The notes beneath the pieces are model-generated. The model was not told the DNA's origin and ran no database searches. It worked only from the letters and a program-made list of their open reading frames with translations. DNA of 64,000 nt, from contig NZ_BSFC01000024.1 of NCBI RefSeq assembly GCF_027922145.1, positions 124,001 through 188,000 on the forward strand. The letters are read 5' to 3'. The position numbers and the translations under genes were made by a program. The DNA comes from Novosphingobium resinovorum. Lineage in GTDB: Bacteria; Pseudomonadota; Alphaproteobacteria; Sphingomonadales; Sphingomonadaceae. Below, in pieces: positions 10,314 to 18,206 of the stretch. Position 1 is the stretch's first letter. The number at the start of each line of letters is the position of its first letter.

Positions 10314-10736
10314 TCAGGCGCCGAAGCGGCCCTTGAGGTCGTAAAGGGCGATAGCTGCCTTGGCTGCCTCGCCGCCCTTGTCCTTCTGTGCTGCATCGGC
10401 GCGGACGAGGGCCTGTTCTTCGTTCTCGACAGTCAAAATGCCGTTGCCGATGGCGATGCCGTCCATGGTCAGCGCCATGATGCCGCGGGCCGATTCGCCG
10501 GCGACGATCTCGAAGTGATAGGTTTCCCCGCGGATGACGACGCCGATAGCGACGTAACCGTCATAGTCCCCGGTGGCATCGGCCAGCGAGATGGCGGCGG
10601 GAATTTCCAGCGCGCCCGGCACCGTGATGACTTCGGCTTGATGGCCTGCTGCCTTGAGCGCGGCCTTGGCGCCCGCGATCAGCATGTCGTTGAGATGGTC
10701 GTAGAAACGCGCCTCGATGATGAGGAAACGGGCCAT
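10314..10736 (-). CDS. ribH: 6,7-dimethyl-8-ribityllumazine synthase
   Basis: Condenses 5-amino-6-ribitylamino-uracil with 3,4-dihydroxy-2-butanone 4-phosphate, the penultimate step to riboflavin. 140 residues. The signatures PGALEIPAA and [11 protein letters not shown] (with the catalytic His) are present. The frame extends 26 codons further upstream, but that part lies inside rib[16 protein letters not shown] is the normal N-terminus. The start is one base after the ribB stop (TGAcATG), which implies translational coupling to the upstream gene that supplies one of its two substrates. Confidence 0.95.
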   Translation of the reverse strand: MARFLIIEARFYDHLNDMLIAGAKAALKAAGHQAEVITVPGALEIPAAISLADATGDYDGYVAIGVVIRGETYHFEIVAGESARGIMALTMDGIAIGNGILTVENEEQALVRADAAQKDKGGEAAKAAIALYDLKGRFGA

Positions 10737-10737
10737 G

Positions 10738-12051
10738 TCAGTTCGATCCTTCGCTGGTCGGGGCGATGATGGGCCGCTCGCCGACGATGTTGAGTCCGTA
10801 TCCTTCGAGCGCAACCAGCGAATGGTGCGTGTTGGTCAGCAGGACCATGTCGTGAATGCCCAGTTCCGCCAGGATCTGCGCGCCCACGCCGTAGTCCCTC
10901 AATTCCTCGAGGTCCGGGGTGCCGCCATTGCGGAACTCCTGCTTGATGTCCATCACGCGCGACATCAACTTGTTCATCGGACGGTTGATGACCACGATCA
11001 CGCCCGAACCCTCCTCGCCGATCATTTCCATCGAGCGATGCAGGAGGTCGCCGCGATCGCCGGTGTCCTCGCCGAAGATGTCGGCGAAGAAGGATAGCGT
11101 GTGCATGCGCACAAGGGTCGGCTTCGACGGGTCAATGCGACCCTTGACAAGCGCCACGGTCTCATCGCCGGTCGCGCGGTTGAAGTACGAGCGGGCCACC
11201 CAGTCGCCGCCATGGCGCGAGTGGAAGCTGATCTCGTTACGCTTCTCGATCATGCGGTCGTGCTTGCGGCGATAGGCGATGAGGTCGCGGATCGTGCCGA
11301 TCTTCAGGTCGTGCAGGCGTGCGAAGCCGATGAGGTCGTCCATGCGGGCCATGGTGCCGTCCTCCTTCATGATCTCGCAGATCACGCCGGAAGGGTTGAG
11401 CCCGGCGAGGCGCGAAATATCGACCGCCGCCTCGGTGTGCCCGGTGCGGACGAGCACGCCGCCGTCGCGGGCGCGCAGCGGGAAGACGTGGCCGGGCGTG
11501 ACGATGTCGTCGCGCGTCTTAGTGCCGTCGATGGCAACCGAGATGGTGCGCGCACGGTCGCCTGCCGAGATACCGGTGGTAACGCCTTCGCGCGCCTCGA
11601 TCGAGATGGTGAAGGCGGTCTCATGACGCGTGCCGTTATGGCTGCTCATCAGGTTGAGGCCGAGTTCGTCGACGCGCTGGCTGGTGATCGCGAGGCAGAT
11701 CAGGCCGCGTCCATGCGTCGCCATGAAGTTGATCGCGGCCGGAGTCGCCATCTGCGCGGGGATGATGAGGTCGCCCTCGTTCTCGCGGTCCTCATCGTCG
11801 ACGAGGATGAACATGCGGCCGTTGCGGGCCTCGTCGATGATTTCCTCGATCGGTACGAGCACTTCGCGCTCGTCGTTCGAGAAAAGGACGCGCTCCAGCT
11901 TGCCAAGGGTTTCGGCAGTGGGGTTCCAGTCATCCTCGGTGCAATCGCGCAGCGTATTGGCGTGGAGGCCGGCGGCGCGCGCCAGGCTGGACTTGCTCAT
12001 TCCGCCCTCGGTTACGAGCTTGCGGACCTTGTCGATCACATCGGTAGCCAT
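10738..12051 (-). CDS. ribB: Three-part fusion: helix-turn-helix, DHBP synthase (RibB) and a degenerate GTP cyclohydrolase II-like domain
   Basis: 437 residues. Residues 1-62 resemble an XRE-type helix-turn-helix ([31 protein letters not shown]). Residues about 66-270 are a complete RibB domain with [12 protein letters not shown] at 85-96 and [11 protein letters not shown] at 202-212, which makes 3,4-dihydroxy-2-butanone 4-phosphate from ribulose 5-phosphate. Residues about 275-437 align with RibA, but where RibA has its three zinc cysteines this protein has [15 protein letters not shown] (320-334), with none. GTP cyclohydrolase activity is therefore unlikely; this matches the RibBX type described in Proteobacteria. 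The start is ATG 12051; an in-frame GTG lies at 12069. Directly upstream of ribH. Confidence 0.9.
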   Translation of the reverse strand: MATDVIDKVRKLVTEGGMSKSSLARAAGLHANTLRDCTEDDWNPTAETLGKLERVLFSNDEREVLVPIEEIIDEARNGRMFILVDDEDRENEGDLIIPAQMATPAAINFMATHGRGLICLAITSQRVDELGLNLMSSHNGTRHETAFTISIEAREGVTTGISAGDRARTISVAIDGTKTRDDIVTPGHVFPLRARDGGVLVRTGHTEAAVDISRLAGLNPSGVICEIMKEDGTMARMDDLIGFARLHDLKIGTIRDLIAYRRKHDRMIEKRNEISFHSRHGGDWVARSYFNRATGDETVALVKGRIDPSKPTLVRMHTLSFFADIFGEDTGDRGDLLHRSMEMIGEEGSGVIVVINRPMNKLMSRVMDIKQEFRNGGTPDLEELRDYGVGAQILAELGIHDMVLLTNTHHSLVALEGYGLNIVGERPIIAPTSEGSN

Positions 12052-12065
12052 TGTGGTGTTCAATC

Positions 12066-12081
12066 TCACATTTCAGTGTGA
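12066..12081. promoter_or_regulatory. Palindrome at the start of the ribB fusion gene
   Basis: TCACAtttcagTGTGA is a perfect 5-bp inverted repeat with a 6-base spacer. It lies 15-30 bases upstream of the ribB ATG and overlaps the alternative GTG. Its position suits an operator for a repressor, possibly the protein's own helix-turn-helix domain. That link is inference. Confidence 0.4.
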
Positions 12082-12108
12082 TCGAAATAGGCGCGCCTCA
12101 CATTCGGA

Positions 12109-12912
12109 TCAAGAGCCTTTGAATTGCGGTGGCCGCTTTGCGAGAAAAGCGGCGACGGCTTCCTCGTGGTCGGCCGTGGCGTGGGCGGCGGCCTGCATGG
12201 CCGAGGCCATCTCCAGCAGCGTGGCAAGGTCCGCACGGCGGCCTTCCCAAAGCAGTCGCTTGGTCATCCGTACCGCGTGCGGTGGATTGGCAGCGATGCG
12301 GCGGGCGAGGGCGCGGGCGGCGTCGAGAAGTTCGGCATCGGGCACCACGCGGCTGACAAGGCCGCAAGCCAGCGCCTCGGCGGCGTCGATCAGATCGCCG
12401 GTGAGCGCCATCTCGGCGGCTTTCGACCAGCCGATCACACGCGGCAACAACCATGAGCCGCCGTCGCCAGCAATGAGGCCAAGCTTGACGAAGCTCTCCG
12501 CGAACTTCGCGCTCTCGCCGGCGATGCGCAAGTCGCACATGCAGGTGAGGTCGCAGCCCGCGCCCATGGCAGCACCGTTGACGGCGGCTATGATCGGCAC
12601 TTCCAGCGCCGCGAAGGCGAGCGGGAGCCGCTGGATGCCGCGCTTGTAGGAAAGACGCGTGGCGGCGGGAGACCCGGCGTTGAGGGTGCCGCCGGGCTTC
12701 ATCTCGTTGATGTTGCCGCCGGAGGAAAAGCCCTTGCCCGCGCCGGTCAGGATGGCGACACGGGCCTGCGGGTCCGTCTCGAGCCGGGCGAGGGCGGCGA
12801 GCAGGGCCTCGATGACCTCGGCGTCGGAGATCGGGTTGCGCAGTTCGGGGCGGTTGAGCGTGAGGAGGACGATGCCCTCCTCGTCGATTTCGTACAGCAC
12901 CGCATCGCTCAT
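12109..12912 (-). CDS. Enoyl-CoA hydratase/isomerase family protein (crotonase)
   Basis: 267 residues, a full-length crotonase fold. It begins with [25 protein letters not shown]. The oxyanion-hole segments are [15 protein letters not shown] near residue 60 and [19 protein letters not shown] near residue 115. The second catalytic position lies in [19 protein letters not shown]. It probably hydrates or isomerises an acyl-CoA in fatty-acid or aromatic-acid breakdown; the substrate cannot be told. The ribB fusion starts 57 bases beyond its stop. A REP-like repeat separates it from the SDR gene upstream on the same strand. Confidence 0.9.
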   Translation of the reverse strand: MSDAVLYEIDEEGIVLLTLNRPELRNPISDAEVIEALLAALARLETDPQARVAILTGAGKGFSSGGNINEMKPGGTLNAGSPAATRLSYKRGIQRLPLAFAALEVPIIAAVNGAAMGAGCDLTCMCDLRIAGESAKFAESFVKLGLIAGDGGSWLLPRVIGWSKAAEMALTGDLIDAAEALACGLVSRVVPDAELLDAARALARRIAANPPHAVRMTKRLLWEGRRADLATLLEMASAMQAAAHATADHEEAVAAFLAKRPPQFKGS

Positions 12913-12950
12913 CGCCTGTCTTCTTCCGTCCTGTCGCGTCGAAAGCTCAA

Positions 12951-12992
12951 CCTAAAGACCGGCAGCGGTCCCGGATCAAGTCCGGGACGACG
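12951..12992. repeat. REP-like repeat, copy 1
   Basis: A 42-base unit ending in GTCCCGGAtcaagTCCGGGACGACG, with an internal 8-bp palindrome. It is repeated with two mismatches at 33954-33995 and in inverted form at 33876-33907. It lies between two minus-strand genes. Confidence 0.8.
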
Positions 12993-13010
12993 ACGAGCCA
13001 TGCATCCTGC

Positions 13011-13841
13011 TTATGCATCCTGCTTTCGGGCCATCATCTTCGTGATATCGACCTGACCAGTGGCCAAGCCGCCCATGAAGCCGCCGTCCACCGGCAGCAC
13101 GACGCCATTGACCACGCCTGCGAGGTCGGAGTTGATCAGGACCAGCGGCCCCGCCTGTTCTTCCGGCGTGGTGTAGCGGCCGAGCGGCTCGGCGGCGGCA
13201 TCGACGACTTCCTTGCCCGAGACGGCGTGGAAGGTCGCCATCATCGGCGTCTGCGTGGGCGAGGGGAGCGAGCAGTTGATGCGGATGCCCTGCTTGATCA
13301 GGCGGGCACCCATGAACTGCGTCCAGACGATGACGGCTTCCTTCGAGAACGCATAGCCCTCGCCGACCTGGTCCATGTTCGCCTCGCACCAGTCGAGACC
13401 GGCCTGGAAGCCCTGCGTCGCCAGCAGTTGCATGTGGACCGGGATACGGCGGCTCCAGCCGAGGCCGCCCGTCGAGGCGATCGAGACGATCGCGCCCTTG
13501 TTCCCCATCAGCGGTACGACCTGCTCGGTCAGGTGACGGGTGCCGAGGAAATTGACCTTCATCGTGTCCATGGACGGAAAACCACCGCCGCCCGGGAGCC
13601 CTGCGCAGTTGAACAGCGCGTCGATCTTGCCTCCTACGCCGCTGACGGCGGCCTCGAGGCTGGCCGGATCGCGCAGATCGATCTGCGTGAACGAGGCCAT
13701 CGGCACGGCGCTTTCCTTGAAGTCGAAGCCGTGGACCTCGGCGCCGAGCGATACCAGCAGCTTCGCGGCGGCCTCGCCCATGCCGGAGAAGCAGCCGCTG
13801 ACGATTACGCGCTTGCCCTTGTAGCCCAGAACATCACTCAT
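13011..13841 (-). CDS. Short-chain dehydrogenase/reductase
   Basis: 276 residues with the classical SDR layout. The nucleotide-binding motif is SGCFSGMG near residue 15, NCAG is near residue 93, the catalytic Ser is in SIAST near 120, and the Tyr/Lys pair is in GYAFSKEA near 165. An NAD(P)-dependent alcohol/ketone oxidoreductase; the substrate cannot be told, though the longer insert after the active-site Ser (about residues 125-160) is typical of the hydroxysteroid-dehydrogenase-like subgroup. It is divergent from a TetR-type regulator (start 14040), which is a plausible controller. Confidence 0.88.
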   Translation of the reverse strand: MSDVLGYKGKRVIVSGCFSGMGEAAAKLLVSLGAEVHGFDFKESAVPMASFTQIDLRDPASLEAAVSGVGGKIDALFNCAGLPGGGGFPSMDTMKVNFLGTRHLTEQVVPLMGNKGAIVSIASTGGLGWSRRIPVHMQLLATQGFQAGLDWCEANMDQVGEGYAFSKEAVIVWTQFMGARLIKQGIRINCSLPSPTQTPMMATFHAVSGKEVVDAAAEPLGRYTTPEEQAGPLVLINSDLAGVVNGVVLPVDGGFMGGLATGQVDITKMMARKQDA

Positions 13842-14039
13842 TGGTCGTTCCTTCCTCTCACGGGCGTGGTGCTGGCCGGGGCCGGACCTGCCGTTTCCTT
13901 TGCCCGTAGCTATGCGCTGTCGGCGGGTGGGTTCAACCGCCCCGGCGGGTCATCGCGCACACGATGGCAGCCCCTACCTCGCCATCGGCCGCACGTCTTG
14001 CTAGGCGTCTTACGAGAACAAACGGCAAAGGCGGCAAGA

Positions 14040-14720
14040 GTGGCATCGAAAGCGGTGAGAGGGCGAAGGCCAAGCCATCCGGACCGGCGCGAGGAAATCC
14101 TTGCAGCGGCCGCTCGCCGCTTTGCCGAGTTCGGCTTCGAGGCGACCACCGTGCGGCAGATTGCCGACGACGTGAACATCCTGTCGGGCAGCCTCTATCA
14201 CCATTTCGCCACGAAGGAGGAAATGCTCGATTCCATAGTTCGCGATGCGGTTCTCGACCAGAGGGGACGGGCACTGCGCATCGCGGCGCTCGATATCGAC
14301 GCTGAAGTGCGCTTCGTCACCCTCATTGCAGAGGAACTTGCGGCTCTGGCGGATCGCCTCGAGGCTTATGCCATCATTTTCAGCGAGCGAAAATTCTTCC
14401 GTCGCAGCCCGGATTTTCTCTACCTCATGAAAGCCCGCAAGGAAGCGTTCGAAGCCTGGCGCTTCGTTCTGGACGAGGGCGTGTCCTCGGGACAGTTCCA
14501 TGGCGGAATCGACAGCTATCTGACCGTGTCTACCATCATGCGCATGCTCAATTCCGGTGCCGACTGGTATCGGCATGAGGACGGCTCGCCGCTGGATGCG
14601 ATGGCAAATTATTCGCTGAAGGCGCTTATCGCGTTCTACTCAGGATTTGCGCTGCGTTCAGTTCGTGCAGCGGGGCGCGGGGAAGCGCCGATCCCTGCGC
14701 CCCTCACGCTTCCGGGCTAG
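14040..14720 (+). CDS. TetR/AcrR family transcriptional regulator
   Basis: 226 residues from a GTG start preceded by AAAGGCGGCAAGA. The frame is open much further upstream, but those codons run across the divergent promoter and into the SDR gene. The N-terminal DNA-binding helices are clear: RREEILAAAARRFAEFGFE, then TVRQIADDVNILSGSLYHHF near residues 37-56. The ligand-binding part resembles the TetR C-terminal helical domain. Divergence from the SDR gene suggests it controls it. Its 3' end overlaps the convergent YihY gene by 17 bases. Confidence 0.85.
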   Translation: MASKAVRGRRPSHPDRREEILAAAARRFAEFGFEATTVRQIADDVNILSGSLYHHFATKEEMLDSIVRDAVLDQRGRALRIAALDIDAEVRFVTLIAEELAALADRLEAYAIIFSERKFFRRSPDFLYLMKARKEAFEAWRFVLDEGVSSGQFHGGIDSYLTVSTIMRMLNSGADWYRHEDGSPLDAMANYSLKALIAFYSGFALRSVRAAGRGEAPIPAPLTLPG

Positions 14721-15828
14721 CACCGTCCGCGCGTCGCCGCTCGGCCTCGGCGCGATGGTGCTTTCGCCGTTCGAGTTGCCTTGCTGAAGGCACGCCGTCG
14801 TCGATCAGATCGGCAAGGACTGCTCCCCTTTCCCCGGCAGGACGCGGGGGGCCGACGGTAGTGTCGCAAAAGGTCTGGCGCTCGATCTCCGCGTTGAGCA
14901 GGGCACCGAGAAGTACGCCATATGCGGAAAGGAACAGCCACATCAGGAACACGACAATGGCCGAAAGCGAGCCGTACGTCGCGTTGTAGTCGCTGATGTA
15001 GGCTACGTAGAGCGAGAAGCCGAACGAGACTGCCAGCCAGAGCAGCGTCGCCAGCAGTGAGCCGGGTGCGAGCCAGCGCCACTTGGCAGGGCGGCGGTCG
15101 GGGCCGTAGCGCATGATCAAGGCGAAGCCGGCGCTGCCAAGCGAGATCGCGGCTACCCAGGTCAGGATCTTGAAGGTCAGTTGGGTGGCGCTCCCGAGGT
15201 ATACGCTTGTCTCCGTCTGCAGCCACGCGAAGACGCCGCCGGATAGCACGCCGGTCAACGCCAACAGAATCGCCGCGAGCGTTAGTCCACCGGTGCGCAA
15301 GGTTCGGGCGACGACGCTGCGCGTCTCGCGCTCTTCGTTGATGATGTTGAGCGCGCTGACCATTCCGCCTGCCGCGCGCATGCCTCCATAGATCGCGAAG
15401 AACAACGCGATGACGAGCGCGAGGCCGGTCACTCCGGAGTTGGTGGAGATGATCCGCAGCAACTGCTCTTCCAGAAGGCGGGCGACCTCCGGCGGCACCA
15501 CGTCGACGATGCTGTCCATTTGCTCACGCACCATGCTGACGTCGGCAACAAGTCCGTAAACCATCACGGTTGCCGCGATCAGCGGGGTCAGGGCAAGAAA
15601 TGTGTAGAACGCGAGGCCTGCCGAAAGAAGGCCCAGTTCATGGAAGCCAATCATCACGTAGACCCGCTTCACTACCCTGAACCACGCCGCACGCGGCATG
15701 GCCAGGGGGGACAGGGCATCCGATCCGGGGACGATTTCCGTTGCGGCGTTGCTTGCCGGCGTTCCGACGCTATTCACTACGAGCCTGTGTGAACGAGGGA
15801 ACTTTCGCTGTTGCAATGCGATAGGCAT
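14704..15828 (-). CDS. YihY/virulence factor BrkB family inner-membrane protein
   Basis: 374 residues from the ATG at 15828; a TTG at 15861 and a GTG at about 15777 are alternatives, and none has a good ribosome binding site. About six membrane segments are visible, beginning ELGLLSAGLAFYTFLALTPLIAA and including LALVIALFFAIYGG, LAAILLALTGVLSGGVFAW and LSAIVVFLMWLFLSAYGVLLGALLNAE. The family was once called ribonuclease BN by mistake; its true function is not settled. The start is divergent from tamA with about 50 bases between. Confidence 0.85.
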   Translation of the reverse strand: MPIALQQRKFPRSHRLVVNSVGTPASNAATEIVPGSDALSPLAMPRAAWFRVVKRVYVMIGFHELGLLSAGLAFYTFLALTPLIAATVMVYGLVADVSMVREQMDSIVDVVPPEVARLLEEQLLRIISTNSGVTGLALVIALFFAIYGGMRAAGGMVSALNIINEERETRSVVARTLRTGGLTLAAILLALTGVLSGGVFAWLQTETSVYLGSATQLTFKILTWVAAISLGSAGFALIMRYGPDRRPAKWRWLAPGSLLATLLWLAVSFGFSLYVAYISDYNATYGSLSAIVVFLMWLFLSAYGVLLGALLNAEIERQTFCDTTVGPPRPAGERGAVLADLIDDGVPSARQLERRKHHRAEAERRRADGASPEA

Positions 15829-15878
15829 TCTCAGGAGGGGCCGGATGTACCGGTTCGGCAAAGGGGTGATTCGTCGCG

Positions 15879-18206
15879 GTGTCCATGTTCAGGCTAATCG
15901 ATCATCGGCCGGATCGTTCCCTGTCCCTGCGCCATGGATGTGCCGGCGGTGCGGTTGCCTTGGTCCTTGCACTTGGCATCGCCGTGCCTTCGGGCAGTGC
16001 ATCGGCGCAAGCGCAACCTTCGGAAGAGGCGGCACCGGCGAACCAGCCCTCCTCGCAGCCTGAAGGCAAGGCAGTCGACCTCGAGGCGGGTCAGGTAAAG
16101 GTGCCGGCGCCACCTGCCGACTCTACTTTGCCGCAAGTCGATCCGATCATCCCTGACGGCGAGTTCAATTCCTCCATACCTGCGCTCGACGCCTCAGATG
16201 ACCTCGAACTCGACAAGCCGCTCGAATCGATCGACGCGTTCGAGCGTCGCATGGCGGAGCAGCAGAGCGGAGCGAAGCCGGCAGAAGGTACCTCCCCTCC
16301 CGCTGGAGATCCGGCGCTTGCGGATGGCCAGGCTGTCGAAGAGATCGGCGATGCTCCTGTGCGCGATGCTGAACTGACTGCCCCCTTGCCGCCCATCGAC
16401 CAGTTCGAGGTTACCCCGGTACAGATCGCCGAAGGAGAGGAAGGTGATAAGGATGTCGAAGTCGGGTATCGCATCGACATCAAGGGGCTCGATCTCGCCG
16501 ACAAGGAAACGGGTGCCGACCTTGAAAGCCAGTTCAATTCCGCGTCGGCTCTCAAGAAGGGCGATGGCAAGGCGGCCAATTCTGCGATGGTCGCGGCACG
16601 GCTGACCGAAGACAGCCAGTTGATGCAGACGGTGCTCGCTTCCGAGGGCTGGTACAGCCCGCAAGTGCGTACACGCATGGACCCGTCGTCCGATCAAGCC
16701 GATCCAGGTCTGATCGCAGTCATCCAGGTTAATCCCGGCAAGCGTTACGTGTTCTCCGATATTCAGGTGAAGGCCGACCCGACAGTTCCTTCCGGTCTGA
16801 TCGCGGACAACTTTCCTCTCAAGGTCGGCGAGCCTATCGTTGCGGAGCGCGTGCAAGGTGCCGAGGCGCGTGTCGCGGTAGCGCTGCCCGAGAATGGCTA
16901 CCCCTTCGCTGAAGTGGGCCAGCGCGACATCCTGCTGGATCAGGACGCGGGCGACGGCGTCTATACGCTCCCGGTCACGGTCGGGCCGCGCGGCCGCTTT
17001 GGCGGTTTCACGACTGATGGCGACATGGCCTTTGATGCCGATCACATTCAAGTGCTCGCACGGTTCAAGCGCGGCGAGCTTTACGACAGCCGCAAGGTCG
17101 ACGATCTGCGCAAGGCGCTCGTCGCCACGAGCCTTTTCTCGACTGTAGCGGTTGAGCCGCAAAAGACCGGCGAACAGGTCGGCGATGGCACCGAATACGT
17201 TACGCTGCACGTCAAGCAGGATGCAGGGCCTCCGCGCACCATCGCCGGATCGCTCGGCTATGCGGCGGGTGAGGGCATCACCGCCCAGGCGACCTGGACC
17301 CACCGCAACATGTTCCCGCCCGAGGGTGCCCTGATCGCCCATGCCATCGCCGGTACGCGCCAGCAGGGTGCAGGCGTGACCTTCCGGCGCTCCAACGCGG
17401 GCAAGCGTGATCGGACGTTCGAACTCGTCGCCGAGGCCTTCCACAACGATTACGACGCCTACAGCGCCTACACCGGCCGCATCGCGGCGCGCATCGCCCG
17501 CGATTCTACACCGATCTGGCAGAAGCGCTATACTTATGCCTTCGGCGTCGAGATGCTCGGTACTGCGGAAACCGATTATGACGCGGCAAGCGGTGGACGC
17601 AAACGGCGCACCTACTACGTGGCCGGGCTCAACGGACAAGTCGGGTTCGACACCTCGGATGATCTGCTCAACCCGACCAAGGGTTACCGCCTCACTACGC
17701 TCGTGCAGCCCGAGGCGACGGTGCGCGGAGGGTTCGACCCGTACGTCCGCGCCCGGCTGGACGCCTCAACCTACTACCCCTTCAGCGACAGCTTCGTCCT
17801 TGCCGGAAGGATGCGCCTCGGCACGATCCAAGGCGCGGGGCTGTTCGATATTGCGCCATCGCGCAGACTCTATGCAGGTGGCGGCGGCTCGGTTCGCGGT
17901 TTCGCCTATCAGGCTCTTGGCGAACAGGCGCCTGACGGCAATCCGGTCGGCGGTCGCAGCCTCAACGAAGCTTCGGTCGAGGCGCGCTATCGTTTCGGCA
18001 ACTACGGAGTCGTCGCCTTCGTCGATGCGGGGCAGGCATATCGCGAGACAATGCCGCAGTTCAATGACTTGCGCTACGGCGTCGGCATTGGCGGCCGCTT
18101 CTACACCAACTTCGGACCGATGCGGCTAGACGTGGCTACGCCGATCAACCGGCGCCCGGGCGAGTCGCGCTTCAACCTTTACGTATCGATTGGGCAGGCA
18201 TTCTGA
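15879..18206 (+). CDS. tamA: TamA-type Omp85 outer-membrane assembly protein
   Basis: 775 residues with a signal peptide of about 43 residues ending near GSASAQA (start GTG 15879; ATG two codons later is an alternative). An acidic, Pro/Ala-rich linker of about 150 residues follows, much longer than in E. coli TamA (577 residues in all). POTRA-like repeats span roughly 190-460. A C-terminal beta-barrel ends in Phe (YVSIGQAF), the usual outer-membrane targeting residue, and RLYAGGGGSVRGFAYQ is the conserved barrel motif. It works with TamB, whose ATG overlaps its stop codon. Confidence 0.92.
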   Translation: MSMFRLIDHRPDRSLSLRHGCAGGAVALVLALGIAVPSGSASAQAQPSEEAAPANQPSSQPEGKAVDLEAGQVKVPAPPADSTLPQVDPIIPDGEFNSSIPALDASDDLELDKPLESIDAFERRMAEQQSGAKPAEGTSPPAGDPALADGQAVEEIGDAPVRDAELTAPLPPIDQFEVTPVQIAEGEEGDKDVEVGYRIDIKGLDLADKETGADLESQFNSASALKKGDGKAANSAMVAARLTEDSQLMQTVLASEGWYSPQVRTRMDPSSDQADPGLIAVIQVNPGKRYVFSDIQVKADPTVPSGLIADNFPLKVGEPIVAERVQGAEARVAVALPENGYPFAEVGQRDILLDQDAGDGVYTLPVTVGPRGRFGGFTTDGDMAFDADHIQVLARFKRGELYDSRKVDDLRKALVATSLFSTVAVEPQKTGEQVGDGTEYVTLHVKQDAGPPRTIAGSLGYAAGEGITAQATWTHRNMFPPEGALIAHAIAGTRQQGAGVTFRRSNAGKRDRTFELVAEAFHNDYDAYSAYTGRIAARIARDSTPIWQKRYTYAFGVEMLGTAETDYDAASGGRKRRTYYVAGLNGQVGFDTSDDLLNPTKGYRLTTLVQPEATVRGGFDPYVRARLDASTYYPFSDSFVLAGRMRLGTIQGAGLFDIAPSRRLYAGGGGSVRGFAYQALGEQAPDGNPVGGRSLNEASVEARYRFGNYGVVAFVDAGQAYRETMPQFNDLRYGVGIGGRFYTNFGPMRLDVATPINRRPGESRFNLYVSIGQAF

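Noticed and set aside
10738..12051. Calling the gene a bifunctional RibAB
   Set aside because: The zinc cysteines required for GTP cyclohydrolase II are all absent, so only the RibB activity is supported.
13227..14039. Extending the TetR gene upstream along its 497-codon open frame
   Set aside because: The extension runs antisense through the SDR gene and the divergent promoter; GTG 14040 gives a normal-length TetR.
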